Shown here one piece after another: positions 41,527 through 51,540 of a DNA stretch of 64,000 nucleotides. The stretch is from Clostridiales bacterium. Its GTDB lineage: Bacteria; Bacillota; Clostridia; Saccharofermentanales; Saccharofermentanaceae. Both the position numbers and the translations under genes were made by a program. The stretch's first letter is position 1; each line of letters opens with the position of its first letter. The DNA is taken from NCBI GenBank assembly GCA_017529925.1, contig JAFXMZ010000022.1:62001-126000 (forward strand). The letters are read 5' to 3'. The notes below the pieces were generated by a model. The model made no database searches. It saw only the letters and a list, made by a program, of their open reading frames with translations, and had not been told where the DNA came from.

Positions 41527-44500
41527 TGGATATAAGATACAGACTCGGACTTGATATAGGATCTACTACGATAAAGGTGGTCCTTCTCGATAACGGGGAG
41601 GTAGTTTACAGCGAATACAGAAGACACCATTCGGATATATCGGGTCTCCTTAACCAGCTGTTTGATGAAGTAAACAGCAAGTTCCCGGGTATCGAGGTCT
41701 CCGTAACGATCACGGGTTCGGGCGGACTTTCGGTCGCGAACTGGCTCGGGCTCAAGTTTATCCAGGAAGTCATGGCAGAGACTCAGGCCATTAAGAAATA
41801 TCATCCCGAGACGGATGTCATCATCGAGCTCGGAGGAGAGGATGCCAAGATAACTTATATGCATCCTGTTCTTGAGCAGAGGATGAACGGAACATGCGCA
41901 GGCGGAACGGGAGCTTTCATCGATCAGATGGCTTCGCTCCTTCAGACCGATGCCGACGGCCTCAATAACTTCGCTAAGGATTATAGATCCCTCTATACGA
42001 TAGCTTCGAGGTGCGGAGTGTTTGCCAAGAGCGATCTCCAGCCGCTCATCAACGAGGGTGCCGCGAAAGAGGATCTCGCGGCTTCGATCTATCAGTCGGT
42101 AGTCAACCAGACGATCGCGGGACTTGCGTGCGGACGCCCCATCAAGGGCAACGTAGCTTTCCTCGGCGGACCCCTTTACTTCAATTCGGAGCTCAGACAT
42201 GCTTTCGAGAGAACGCTCCAGGATAAGGTCGAATCCTTCTGGATGCCTGAGGATGCACAGATATACGTTGCGCTGGGTGCTGCTCTTTCGTCAGATGACA
42301 AGCCGGTCCTCCTGTCCGATCTTCTTGAGAGGTTCAAGAACAAGGAAGGATTCAAGCCCGACATCATCAGGATCGATCCGCTGTTTAAGAATGAGGATGA
42401 GAAGAAGAGGTTCTATGACCGTCATGCGAAGAATATGATCCCGACTCTCGACATATCGAAGCAGAAGGGTGATCTGTACCTCGGTATCGATGCCGGTTCC
42501 ACAACGACAAAGGCCGTAGTCATCAATAAGGACGGAGATCTCGTATATACCTACTATGCGGGCAATAAGGGCAATCCGGTAATAAGTGCTGTCAACATAC
42601 TCAAGGATATCTATAAGAATATTCCCGAAGGCGCGAGACTTGCTTATTCGTGCGTTACGGGATATGGCGAGAATATCATCAAGGCCGCTCTCGGAATCGA
42701 CATGGGCGAGATCGAGACAATGGCACATTTCCAGTCTGCAAAGTTCTTCTGCCCGGACGTTGATTTCATCATCGATATCGGCGGCCAGGATATGAAGTGC
42801 ATGAGGATCAGGAACGGCGTTATCGATTCAATAATGCTGAATGAGGCATGTTCATCCGGATGCGGCTCATTTATCCAGACCTTCGCACAGACTCTCGGCA
42901 TGGATCCCCATAGTTTCTCCATAGAGGCGCTCAATGCCAAGAATCCCGTCGATCTCGGAACGAGATGTACGGTATTCATGAACTCGAAGGTTAAGCAGGC
43001 CCAGAAGGAAGGCGCATCGGTAGGTGATATCTCCGCAGGCCTTTCGTATTCTGTCGTCAGGAATGCACTCTACAAGGTCATCAAGATCAGGGATACGGAA
43101 CAGCTCGGAAAGAATATCGTAGTACAGGGCGGAACATTCCTTAATGATGCTATCCTCAGGTGTTTTGAGATCGTATCCGAGAGGGATGTTATCAGACCTA
43201 ATGTTGCAGGTTTGATGGGAGCTTTCGGTGCGGCGCTCATAGCAAGAGCCAAGATGCCGTCTTCCGATGCTGTTTCAACGATCCTTCCCCGTGAGGATCT
43301 CGATAAGTTCGAGATGGAGAGCGAGAATACACAGTGCCCGTACTGCGGTAACCACTGCCGTCTTACGATAGCTACATTTTCCAACGGAAAGAGATTTGTT
43401 TCCGGAAACAGATGCGAGAAGGGTGAGACAGTAGGTCTTGAGACCGAACCTGTCAAGAGCACCATTCCCAATATGTTCAAGTATAAGTACGAGAGGACGT
43501 TTGCCCATTATAAGCCCATAAAGGAAGAGGATGCTAAGAGGGGTGTAATCGGAATACCGAGAGTCCTTAACCAGTATGAGAACTATCCTTTCTGGTTTAC
43601 AGTCCTGACAAAGCTCGGGTTCAGGGTAATGATCTCCGCCAGATCGACTCATGCCCTTTTCGAAAAGGGAATGGAGACGATCCCTTCCGAGTCCGTCTGC
43701 TATCCCGCGAAGCTCGTTCACGGACATATAGAGAATCTCATCTCGAGAGGCATCACGACTATATTCTATCCCGATATCCCTTATGAGAAGAAGGAAAACG
43801 AGGGATCAGGAAATCACTATAACTGTCCTATCGTATGCTCATATCCCGAGGTCATCAGGAACAATGTCGAGAATATAAGGGAGAAGGATATCAGGTTCCT
43901 TAATCCTTTCATGCCTCTCGATGATCTTGATACGGTGGCAAAGACACTCGCGGAAACATTCTCATATCTCGGAGTTACTCTTGAGGAAACGAAAGAGGCT
44001 GTTGCAGCAGGTGCCGAGGAGTATGCGGTATTCAAGGAGGACATAAGGAACAAGGGCCGCGAGATGATCGAGGAGATGGAGAAGAACAATATCAAGGGTA
44101 TCGTTCTTTCGGGAAGACCTTATCACTGTGATCCTGAGATCCATCACGGTATCCCCGAGATGATCAATCAGCTCGGCCTTGGAGTCCTTACAGAGGATTC
44201 CGTAGCCATTCCCGGTAATCTCAAGAGACCTATCAGGGTCGTCGACCAGTGGATGTACCACACAAGACTCTATGAGGCTGCGGCTTTTGTTATTACAAAG
44301 CCGAATCTCGAGCTCGTTCAGCTTACGAGCTTCGGATGCGGACTCGATGCAGTTACCTCCGATCAGGTGCAGGAGATACTCGAATCCTCGGGCAAGCTCT
44401 ATACGCTCCTGAAGATCGATGAAGTCTCCAACCTCGGAGCTGCAAGGATAAGGATGAGGTCGCTCGTCGTCGCGATGGAGGAGAGGGAACAGCTCATGAA

Positions 44501-45950
44501 GTCCGGTGAGTTCAAGAGGAAAGAGTTCGATCCCGAGAATCCTCCCTATACGCTCAAGAGAGTCGAGTTCACGAAGGAAGATAAGAAGAAGCACACGATA
44601 ATCGCGCCCCAGATGGCACCTATCCAGTTCGATTTTGTCGAGAGCGTATTCCGTAACTTCGGTTATAAGCTCAAGCTCCTGAAACAGGCTACAAGAGAGG
44701 ATATAGAGTGCGGCCTCAAGTTCGTAAATAACGATGCATGTTTCCCCTCTATCGTTGTTGTCGGACAGATGGTGAATGCGATCCTGAAAGGCGAGGTAGA
44801 TCCTGATAATGTTACTCTTGCGATCACGCAGACAGGCGGAGGATGCCGTGCGACCAACTATGTCGCATTCCTGAGAAAAGCTCTGAAGGAAGCCGGTTAT
44901 TCCCAGATACCCGTTATCGCGATCTCGGCACAGAGGTTCGAGAAGAATGAGGGACTTCAGTACACGCCTTCATTCCTCGTCAATGCGATAAAGGCTCTGT
45001 GTATAGGTGATATGGTTAGCAACCTCCTTCTTAGGGTACGTCCCTATGAGAAGGTGGAAGGATCTGCAAATGCCCTTTATATGTACGTTAACCGTATCGG
45101 AAGAAAGATGTTCAACAAGACGGGATTCGCCGATGACCTGACCGAGAGATATGACCAGATAATGCCCAATAACTACTGGGACAGGACTCCTGAAGAGAAG
45201 AAGAAGATAAGGGATGTCCTTGCCGATATCGATGTCGATCTTGAGAGTATCCCCGACATAAGGAGCTACAAGAAATTCGTATCATTTGTTGTAGATAAGT
45301 TCGACAGGCTCCCTTTGAAGGATATCCCGAGAAAGCCCCGCGTCGGTCTTGTCGGAGAGATCCTCGTAAAGTTCCATCCGGATGCGAATAATAACGCGAT
45401 AGACGTTATAGAGCAGGAGGGATGTGAGGCTGTCCTTCCCGGTGTTCTGGACTTCTTCCTTTACTGCTGCTATAACCCGATCTGGGCTTCGCAGAACCTT
45501 GGCAGATCAAAGAAGACTGCATTCATAAACAAGCAGGCTATAAACATACTCGAGAAATACAGGAAGCCCGTCAATGAAGCATTCAAGAAGACAGGCGGAA
45601 AGTTCATGCTCTCCGAGAGGATCGAGGAGCTCGCACAGAAATCCTCGAGCGTCCTGAGCTGCGGTAACTTCTGCGGTGAAGGATGGTTCCTTACGGCCGA
45701 GATGATAGAGCTCATCCAGGACGGAGTCCCGAATATCATCTGTGCACAGCCTTTCGCATGCCTGCCCAATCACGTTACAGGTAAGGGCATGATAAAGGAG
45801 CTCAGGCGTCAGTATCCGATGTCTAACATAATCCCCATCGATTATGATCCGGGTGCTTCCGAGGCGAACCAGCTCAACAGGATAAAGCTCATGATATCAA
45901 CGGCACATGCAGTGCACGGAAACTCCGGGAAAAAAGAGGGAACGAAATGA
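41526..45950 (+). CDS. 2-hydroxyacyl-CoA dehydratase activase-related giant protein
   Basis: A 1474-residue cytoplasmic protein of the BcrAD/BadFG/HgdC superfamily. Two ASKHA ATPase units occur in tandem: LGLDIGSTTIKVV (residue 7) with NGTCAGGTGAF, and LGIDAGSTTTKAVV (about 318) with NEACSSGCGSF, whose cysteine should ligate a [4Fe-4S] cluster at the dimer interface. A CPYCGNHC motif near 611, a DUF2229-type domain (VIGIPRVLNQYENYPF) and an HgdB-like reductase region with further cysteines follow. Members are common in Clostridia; substrates are mostly unknown. ATG 41526 is preferred to GTG 41523. No hydroxyacyl-CoA pathway gene lies nearby. polA overlaps its stop by ATGA. Confidence 0.85.
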   Translation: MDIRYRLGLDIGSTTIKVVLLDNGEVVYSEYRRHHSDISGLLNQLFDEVNSKFPGIEVSVTITGSGGLSVANWLGLKFIQEVMAETQAIKKYHPETDVIIELGGEDAKITYMHPVLEQRMNGTCAGGTGAFIDQMASLLQTDADGLNNFAKDYRSLYTIASRCGVFAKSDLQPLINEGAAKEDLAASIYQSVVNQTIAGLACGRPIKGNVAFLGGPLYFNSELRHAFERTLQDKVESFWMPEDAQIYVALGAALSSDDKPVLLSDLLERFKNKEGFKPDIIRIDPLFKNEDEKKRFYDRHAKNMIPTLDISKQKGDLYLGIDAGSTTTKAVVINKDGDLVYTYYAGNKGNPVISAVNILKDIYKNIPEGARLAYSCVTGYGENIIKAALGIDMGEIETMAHFQSAKFFCPDVDFIIDIGGQDMKCMRIRNGVIDSIMLNEACSSGCGSFIQTFAQTLGMDPHSFSIEALNAKNPVDLGTRCTVFMNSKVKQAQKEGASVGDISAGLSYSVVRNALYKVIKIRDTEQLGKNIVVQGGTFLNDAILRCFEIVSERDVIRPNVAGLMGAFGAALIARAKMPSSDAVSTILPREDLDKFEMESENTQCPYCGNHCRLTIATFSNGKRFVSGNRCEKGETVGLETEPVKSTIPNMFKYKYERTFAHYKPIKEEDAKRGVIGIPRVLNQYENYPFWFTVLTKLGFRVMISARSTHALFEKGMETIPSESVCYPAKLVHGHIENLISRGITTIFYPDIPYEKKENEGSGNHYNCPIVCSYPEVIRNNVENIREKDIRFLNPFMPLDDLDTVAKTLAETFSYLGVTLEETKEAVAAGAEEYAVFKEDIRNKGREMIEEMEKNNIKGIVLSGRPYHCDPEIHHGIPEMINQLGLGVLTEDSVAIPGNLKRPIRVVDQWMYHTRLYEAAAFVITKPNLELVQLTSFGCGLDAVTSDQVQEILESSGKLYTLLKIDEVSNLGAARIRMRSLVVAMEEREQLMKSGEFKRKEFDPENPPYTLKRVEFTKEDKKKHTIIAPQMAPIQFDFVESVFRNFGYKLKLLKQATREDIECGLKFVNNDACFPSIVVVGQMVNAILKGEVDPDNVTLAITQTGGGCRATNYVAFLRKALKEAGYSQIPVIAISAQRFEKNEGLQYTPSFLVNAIKALCIGDMVSNLLLRVRPYEKVEGSANALYMYVNRIGRKMFNKTGFADDLTERYDQIMPNNYWDRTPEEKKKIRDVLADIDVDLESIPDIRSYKKFVSFVVDKFDRLPLKDIPRKPRVGLVGEILVKFHPDANNNAIDVIEQEGCEAVLPGVLDFFLYCCYNPIWASQNLGRSKKTAFINKQAINILEKYRKPVNEAFKKTGGKFMLSERIEELAQKSSSVLSCGNFCGEGWFLTAEMIELIQDGVPNIICAQPFACLPNHVTGKGMIKELRRQYPMSNIIPIDYDPGASEANQLNRIKLMISTAHAVHGNSGKKEGTK

Positions 45951-48628
45951 GAAGAAGGATACTTCTGATCGACGGAAATTCCATAATGAACAGGGCGTTC
46001 TATGCGGTAATAGGACGTGCTCCGATGACGGCTCCGGACGGAACCCCTACTGGTGCGCTGAACGGATTTTTCGCTACGATGCTGTCGGTAAAGGATGAAT
46101 ACAGACCGACTGACATCTGCGTCCTCTTTGATCTCAAGGCGCCCACCTTCAGACATAAGATGTATGACGACTATAAGGCCCAGCGAAAAGGAATGCCGCC
46201 TGAACTGTCAGCCCAGATGCCTGTGATAAAGGAACTGCTCGACCTCATGGGTGTTTCCAGGATGGAGCTCGAAGGTTATGAGGCAGACGACCTTATCGGA
46301 ACACTCTCGCTCATGGGTCAGGAAGACGGTGATGATGTATTCATCCTTTCGGGTGACCATGACGACTATCAGCTCATAAGCGACAGTGTAAGTGTCATAA
46401 TGCCGCAGTCCGGAAAGGGAAAGCCGCCCAGGATACTTCTCGACAAAAATGCTTTTATGGAGCAATACGGGATCTCTCCTGATGTCTTTGTCGATGTAAA
46501 GGCTCTTATGGGCGATAACTCCGACAATATCAAAGGAGTTGAGAAGGTCGGCGAGAAAACAGCTTTAAAGCTCATAGCCGATTACGGAAATATAGAAGGT
46601 GTCATCAACAACAGCGATAAACTGTCACCGTCTCTGAAGGCGAGGATAGATGAGTCACATGATCTTCTTGACCTTAATATGAAACTGTGCAGGATCGACA
46701 GGAATGTTCCTGTTCCTTACGGACTTGATGAGACTTCCTTCGAAGAGATAAAGGATCCCCAGGGACTTTTCGACAGGCTTAATTCACTGGGCCTGCGGCA
46801 GGTCATTAAAAAACTCGGCCTTGACGGAATGAAGGCTACGTTCCAGGCAGAAGAGTCCGATGATGAAAGCCCTGAAGGAAAGCTCTATTCAGGATTTGTA
46901 TCTGTAATGAATGACATAAGGATCATAAGCGACAGGATTCCGGAGATAAAGAAGGAAGATGATATCGGACTGTCCTTTAAGGGTGCCGGTAAGGTGTTCG
47001 TCAATATCAATGGGGGTGTGGATGTCTATCTGACCGATCCTGATACATTAACGGATATCTATGAAAGAGCAGGCCTTGAAGGCGCCTGTGTTACAGGATT
47101 CGACTATAAAAATACATCAAAGATACTGCCAAGACCTTTAAGCGGTGTGGACAGCGTCTTTGATACATCGGTCTGCGGTTATGTCTTCAACTATATCTCC
47201 GGTTCTGAACCTGATTTCAAGAGGCTTATGGAGAGCGTCTTCAAAAGGCCTTATCCTATCGAAGACCAGAAGAGCGGTCAGATGACTATCGACTTCATGC
47301 TCACGGGAGATGACTCGTCTGCGGATGATGATCTTGACGATGCGAAAAGACTTGTCCTAAACATGAAAGCCGCACAGGTCCTGAAAGAGAAGATAAAAAG
47401 CGAGGATTGTGAGAAACTCCTTTATGAGATCGAATTCCCGCTCGTGGTCACGCTTGATAACATTGAGCGCAACGGAATGTACGTATCGGGTGAGAAGCTC
47501 TTTGAGCTGCATGATGAATTCTCAAAAAGGATAGGAGAACTCGAGAAGGAGATCTATGCTTCGACCGGTTATGAGTTCAATATAGGATCTCCTAAACAGC
47601 TGTCAGATGTCCTTTTCGAGAAGCTTGGCCTTCCTCACGGAAAGAAGGGCAAGACCGGTGTCTATTCCACATCGGTCGAGGAGCTTAAGAGGCTGCGCGC
47701 ACATCATGAGTGCATCGATCTCATCATCAGTTACCGCGCACTGACAAAACTCGATTCGACATATACTCTTGCCCTTGAGGAGAAGAGAGGCCCTGACGGC
47801 AGGATCAGGACAACATTTACGCAGGCAATGACCAATACCGGCAGGCTGTCTTCGACAGATCCTAACCTTCAGAATATCCCTGTCAGGTCTTCAGACGGAG
47901 GAAGGATCAGAGGATGCTTTACTGCACCTTCAGGGAGGATACTTGTAGATGCCGATTATTCGCAGATAGAGCTCAGGCTGCTCGCGGCAATGAGCGGAGA
48001 CGAGGTCATGACCGATGCTTTCCTTAACGGCGAGGATATCCATAAGAGAACGGCGATGAAGGTTTTCGGAGTGAGCGAGGATGAAGTTACATCGAAGCAG
48101 CGTTCACAGGCAAAGACAGTAAACTTCAGTATCATATACGGTGTGTCTGAATTCGGACTTGCCTCTGATCTGGGCATTCCGTACGACGATGCAAAGACTC
48201 TCATTTCAGAATACGGAAAGCAGTTCCCGAGGATAACCGGATATCTTGACAGTCTTAAGATGACAGGCGAGAAATTAGGCTATACGCAGACTCTCTACGG
48301 AAGGAAGAGGATCCTGACTGAGCTGTCGAGCCAGAACAGGAATATAAAGAATTTCGGATACAGGGCAGCGATGAATACACCTATCCAGGGTACTGCGGCA
48401 GATATAATCAAGATCGCCATGAACAAGGTGTTCAGGGCCTTGAAGAAAGAACTTCCTTCGGCTCTTCTCGTAATGCAGGTCCATGATGAACTGATAGTCG
48501 AATGCGATATCGCCGACAGGGAAAAGGCGGAGGAGATATTGAAACGTGAGATGGAGAGCGCCGCGTCGTTTAAAGTGCCTCTCGCGGTAGATGTCAATTC
48601 CTCCGACAACTGGCTTGATGCCAAATAA
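45947..48628 (+). CDS. polA: DNA polymerase I
   Basis: Gap-filling and primer-removing polymerase. The 893-residue protein has an N-terminal 5'-3' exonuclease domain (LLIDGNSIMNRAFYA, AYKAQRKGMPPEL as DYKAQRKGMP, GDNSDNIKGV), a middle 3'-5' exonuclease-like region that lacks the DxE metal motif and is therefore inactive, as in many Gram-positives, and a family A polymerase domain from about residue 500 (DADYSQIELRLLA, QAKTVNFSIIYG, VHDELIVE). It overlaps the preceding gene by four bases and leads into coaE 20 nt later, the common polA-coaE pair. Confidence 0.96.
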   Translation: MRRRILLIDGNSIMNRAFYAVIGRAPMTAPDGTPTGALNGFFATMLSVKDEYRPTDICVLFDLKAPTFRHKMYDDYKAQRKGMPPELSAQMPVIKELLDLMGVSRMELEGYEADDLIGTLSLMGQEDGDDVFILSGDHDDYQLISDSVSVIMPQSGKGKPPRILLDKNAFMEQYGISPDVFVDVKALMGDNSDNIKGVEKVGEKTALKLIADYGNIEGVINNSDKLSPSLKARIDESHDLLDLNMKLCRIDRNVPVPYGLDETSFEEIKDPQGLFDRLNSLGLRQVIKKLGLDGMKATFQAEESDDESPEGKLYSGFVSVMNDIRIISDRIPEIKKEDDIGLSFKGAGKVFVNINGGVDVYLTDPDTLTDIYERAGLEGACVTGFDYKNTSKILPRPLSGVDSVFDTSVCGYVFNYISGSEPDFKRLMESVFKRPYPIEDQKSGQMTIDFMLTGDDSSADDDLDDAKRLVLNMKAAQVLKEKIKSEDCEKLLYEIEFPLVVTLDNIERNGMYVSGEKLFELHDEFSKRIGELEKEIYASTGYEFNIGSPKQLSDVLFEKLGLPHGKKGKTGVYSTSVEELKRLRAHHECIDLIISYRALTKLDSTYTLALEEKRGPDGRIRTTFTQAMTNTGRLSSTDPNLQNIPVRSSDGGRIRGCFTAPSGRILVDADYSQIELRLLAAMSGDEVMTDAFLNGEDIHKRTAMKVFGVSEDEVTSKQRSQAKTVNFSIIYGVSEFGLASDLGIPYDDAKTLISEYGKQFPRITGYLDSLKMTGEKLGYTQTLYGRKRILTELSSQNRNIKNFGYRAAMNTPIQGTAADIIKIAMNKVFRALKKELPSALLVMQVHDELIVECDIADREKAEEILKREMESAASFKVPLAVDVNSSDNWLDAK

Positions 48629-48648
48629 TTAAGAAGGTCGTAATTAGA

Positions 48649-49257
48649 ATGTTTATACTCGGGATAACAGGATCCATAGGAAGCGGCAAGAGCACGGTCA
48701 GCGCTCTTTTGAGAGAGAAAGGGCTCAAGGTCCTCGATGCGGATGAGATATCGAGAGAAGTTACAGCTCCCGGCGGTCTTGCGATCGATGCCATAAAGGA
48801 GATGTTCGGCAGCAGGGCGATATCGGCTGACGGTGGAATGAACAGGAGATATGTCTCGTCACTTGTCTTCGGTGACAACAGAAAGCTGGACGAGCTGTCT
48901 GCTCTTATCCACAGATATGTTTTCGAGTATATGGACGAAGAGACTGCAAAAGAAGTCCAGAAAAAGACGAAATGCTTAGTGCTCGATGTTCCGATCCCTG
49001 TGCGAAAAGGATTTGTTGACAGGTGTGATCAGATATGGACCGTAGTCTGCGATGAGGGGATAAGGCTTAAGAGACTCGTCGACAGAGGAATGACCAAAGA
49101 AGATGCCCAGAGAAGGATCGCCGTTCAGATGACTGATGACGAATATGCCGCCCTTGCTGATCATGTTATCGACAATTCCGGTGATATCGAAGATCTTAAG
49201 GAGAAGGTTGAGGAACTGATCAAAACGCAGCTTCACGAGAGGGGGATAAGGATATGA
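48649..49257 (+). CDS. coaE: Dephospho-CoA kinase
   Basis: Last step of coenzyme A synthesis, phosphorylating dephospho-CoA. The 202-residue P-loop kinase shows GITGSIGSGKSTVSALL at the N-terminus, VLDADEISREV, LVLDVPIPVRKG (normally DVPLL) and RMTKEDAQRRI as RGMTKEDAQRRI. It lies 20 nt after polA and overlaps the next small gene by ATGA. Confidence 0.95.
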   Translation: MFILGITGSIGSGKSTVSALLREKGLKVLDADEISREVTAPGGLAIDAIKEMFGSRAISADGGMNRRYVSSLVFGDNRKLDELSALIHRYVFEYMDEETAKEVQKKTKCLVLDVPIPVRKGFVDRCDQIWTVVCDEGIRLKRLVDRGMTKEDAQRRIAVQMTDDEYAALADHVIDNSGDIEDLKEKVEELIKTQLHERGIRI

Positions 49258-49592
49258 ATGCAGGATCCGTGATATCAATACTCTGTGTCATCCTGAGTGC
49301 AGGTTTTCTTATCTATATCCTTTTCGGAAAGAGCACTCTGTGCAGATGCGCTTTCAGAAAGTTCATCATCGCCGCTGCTTCAGTCTATCTGTCGGGTACG
49401 GTATTCATCTGTCTCGTGATGCTCATCGCTCAGAAACTTCCGCTCGAGTTTACTATAATCGCCGAATCATTTATCCTCTTCGTTTTCCTTATGACGATGT
49501 TTACTCTGATAAAGCTCGGAAATAATATGGATGAGATCAGAGAGGAACTGCTTAAGAAGGGGGAAGCCGATGAAAGCGGTGATGAAGAATAA
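49254..49592 (+). CDS. Small membrane protein of unknown function
   Basis: A 112-residue protein with three predicted hydrophobic segments (about 5-22, 32-55 and 65-85) and a charged, acidic C-terminus (EELLKKGEADESGDEE). I do not recognise a family. The start overlaps coaE (ATGA) and the end overlaps the SanA/YdcF gene by 23 bases, so it is translated together with both; a role with the downstream membrane protein is plausible but unproved. Confidence 0.7.
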   Translation: MNAGSVISILCVILSAGFLIYILFGKSTLCRCAFRKFIIAAASVYLSGTVFICLVMLIAQKLPLEFTIIAESFILFVFLMTMFTLIKLGNNMDEIREELLKKGEADESGDEE

Positions 49593-50262
49593 GAGGCACC
49601 TGTTAAGGTTCTTTCTCCTCATCTTCATAGAGATCTTTACAGTCTTCCTCGTATCCAATCAGATCGTATATCTGAGAACGTCTTCGTCTATATTCCGTAA
49701 CGGGGATATCAAGTCATCCGATGACATTCCTTTCGATGCTGATGCCATCATAGTATTAGGATGCGGAGTAACTGCTGATAAAGAGCCTACGCCACTTCTG
49801 TCAGACAGGCTCGATGTTGCGATAGACCTTTATAATAAAGGGGTCGCGCCCAAGCTCCTTATGAGCGGTGACCACGGGGATGACAGTTATGATGAAGTAA
49901 ATGTAATGCGTTCATATGCCATGTCGAAAGGCGTTCCTTCCGAAGACATATTCATGGATCATGCTGGTTTTTCAACATACGAGACCATATACAGGGCAAA
50001 GAAGGTATTCGGCATCGACAATGCCGTTATCGTTACCCAGAGATACCACCTGTTCAGGACGATGTATCTTGCAATGTCATTTGATATGAACGTTATCGGA
50101 GTCGAGGCAGAAGGCCATGTGTTTACCGCTCAGACTTACTATTCCATGCGTGAGTTTGCTGCGAGGACTAAAGACTTTTTCTACAGTATAATAAGGCCTT
50201 CTCCGTCGTTTGAGGGAGAAGGCATAGATATTACCGGAAACGGTGAGGTCACATTAGGCTGA
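49570..50262 (+). CDS. SanA/YdcF-family (DUF218) membrane-anchored protein
   Basis: A 230-residue protein with one N-terminal transmembrane helix (about 8-30) and an extracytoplasmic DUF218 domain: AIIVLGCGVTADKEPTPLLS near residue 61, LMSGDHGDDSYDEVNVM, EDIFMDHAGFSTYET and VTQRYHLFRTMYLA. SanA-like members affect envelope permeability and vancomycin tolerance in enterobacteria; the biochemical reaction is unknown. ATG 49570 is chosen because GGGGGAAG lies just upstream; the longer frame from 49531 begins inside the previous gene without a site. It is convergent with ychF, 8 bases away. Confidence 0.85.
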   Translation: MKAVMKNKRHLLRFFLLIFIEIFTVFLVSNQIVYLRTSSSIFRNGDIKSSDDIPFDADAIIVLGCGVTADKEPTPLLSDRLDVAIDLYNKGVAPKLLMSGDHGDDSYDEVNVMRSYAMSKGVPSEDIFMDHAGFSTYETIYRAKKVFGIDNAVIVTQRYHLFRTMYLAMSFDMNVIGVEAEGHVFTAQTYYSMREFAARTKDFFYSIIRPSPSFEGEGIDITGNGEVTLG

Positions 50263-50270
50263 GGGGATGA

Positions 50271-51362
50271 TCAGACGTTGAACCTGAAGAGAACGACGTC
50301 GCCGTCCTTCATTACGTATTCCTTTCCTTCTGATCTGACAAGTCCCTTCTCCTTGGCTGCTGCCATGGAACCGCAGTTGACAAGATCGTCATATGCAACT
50401 ACTTCGGCACGGATAAATCCTCTCTCAAAATCCGAGTGGATCTTACCTGCTGCCTGAGGTGCCTTTGTGCCGTTCTTGATAGTCCATGCGCGGACTTCCT
50501 GGGGGCCGGCAGTAAGGAAGGAGATAAGTCCGAGGAGCTTATATGAAGCCTTGATCATCTTATCGAGACCTGCGCTGTCGATACCGAGATCGTCGAGGAA
50601 CATCTGTCTGTCCTCAGGTTCGAGCTGTCCGAGCTCCTCCTCGATCTTTGCGGAGATAACTACTACTTCGCTCGAGGATTCGGCGGCGATCTTCCTTACA
50701 GTCTCGACATAGGGGATATCGGGATTCTTTATATCATCCTCAGCTATATTTGCACAGAAAAGAACAGGCTTTAAGGAGATGAGCTGAAGATCCTTCGTGA
50801 ATGCAAGTTCCTCATCGTCGAACTCGAGAAGCCTTGCGGGCTTCTCGGCTGCGAGACAGTCATAGATCTTCTCATATACGGCAAGCTCAGCCGCATAGGA
50901 CTTGTCTCCGCCTTTCATCATCTTCTTTGTCCTGTCGATCCTCTTCTCCATGATCTCCATATCGGAGAGGATGAGCTCAAGATCGATGACTCCGATATCT
51001 CTCTCGGGATCAGCGCTTCCGTCTACATGAACTACATCGGGATCGTCGAAACATCTTACGACATGGCAGATGGCATCGACCTCTCGGATATTCGAAAGGA
51101 ATTTATTGCCAAGGCCCTCGCCCTTGCTCGCACCCTTGACGAGTCCTGCGATATCAACGAATTCTATTACCGCGGGAGTATACTTCTCGGGATTATACAT
51201 CTCAGCGAGCTTATCGAGTCTCTCGTCGGGAACGGATACGACACCTACATTGGGCTCGATGGTGCAGAAGGGGTAGTTGGCCGATTCGGCACCTGCCTTT
51301 GTGATCGCATTGAAAAGTGTGCTCTTTCCTACGTTAGGAAGTCCTACTATGCCTAATTTCAT
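50271..51362 (-). CDS. ychF: Ribosome-associated ATPase YchF/OLA1
   Basis: An Obg-related P-loop ATPase that binds ribosomes and takes part in stress responses. The 363-residue protein starts [20 protein letters not shown], has [20 protein letters not shown] (switch II) and the nucleotide motif altered from NKxD, as is typical of YchF (LFCANIAE), plus the C-terminal TGS domain ending with FRFNV. GAGGT precedes the start and a TATAAT lies at 51398-51403 on the minus strand. It is divergent from comM. Confidence 0.96.
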   Translation of the reverse strand: MKLGIVGLPNVGKSTLFNAITKAGAESANYPFCTIEPNVGVVSVPDERLDKLAEMYNPEKYTPAVIEFVDIAGLVKGASKGEGLGNKFLSNIREVDAICHVVRCFDDPDVVHVDGSADPERDIGVIDLELILSDMEIMEKRIDRTKKMMKGGDKSYAAELAVYEKIYDCLAAEKPARLLEFDDEELAFTKDLQLISLKPVLFCANIAEDDIKNPDIPYVETVRKIAAESSSEVVVISAKIEEELGQLEPEDRQMFLDDLGIDSAGLDKMIKASYKLLGLISFLTAGPQEVRAWTIKNGTKAPQAAGKIHSDFERGFIRAEVVAYDDLVNCGSMAAAKEKGLVRSEGKEYVMKDGDVVLFRFNV

Positions 51363-51439
51363 GATGCATTTACCTCATAAACAAAAATAACCAAACTATT
51401 ATACACCATGAAAAGTCAATAAGATACAAAAATGCCTGA

Positions 51440-51506
51440 ATTGTCGGAAATTGTCGGAAATTCGGTACAATTGTCGGAACTTTTCCCTTGCAAAACGTTG
51501 TAAGAT
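51440..51506 (+). promoter_or_regulatory. Competence-type operator array and promoter of comM-dprA
   Basis: Repeats attgtcggaa (51440), attgtcggaa (51450), attcggtaca (51460, degenerate) and attgtcggaa (51470), all in exact 10-bp phase, then C, TTTT, CCCTTG and the -10 TAAGAT at 51501-51506. Twenty-one bases lie between the last repeat and the -10, the same as at comEA. No consensus -35 is present. Confidence 0.7.
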
Positions 51507-51540
51507 AGACGGACATCAATCTTTTCGGGAGGTATCGTTC

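Noticed and set aside
41310..42200. 296-codon minus-strand open frame
   Set aside because: It spans the antisense of two well-supported coupled genes and has no start signal.
50196..50223. Perfect 9-bp hairpin near the end of the SanA/YdcF gene as a terminator
   Set aside because: It is inside the coding sequence and has no T tract on either side; probably codon-driven or weakly bidirectional at most.
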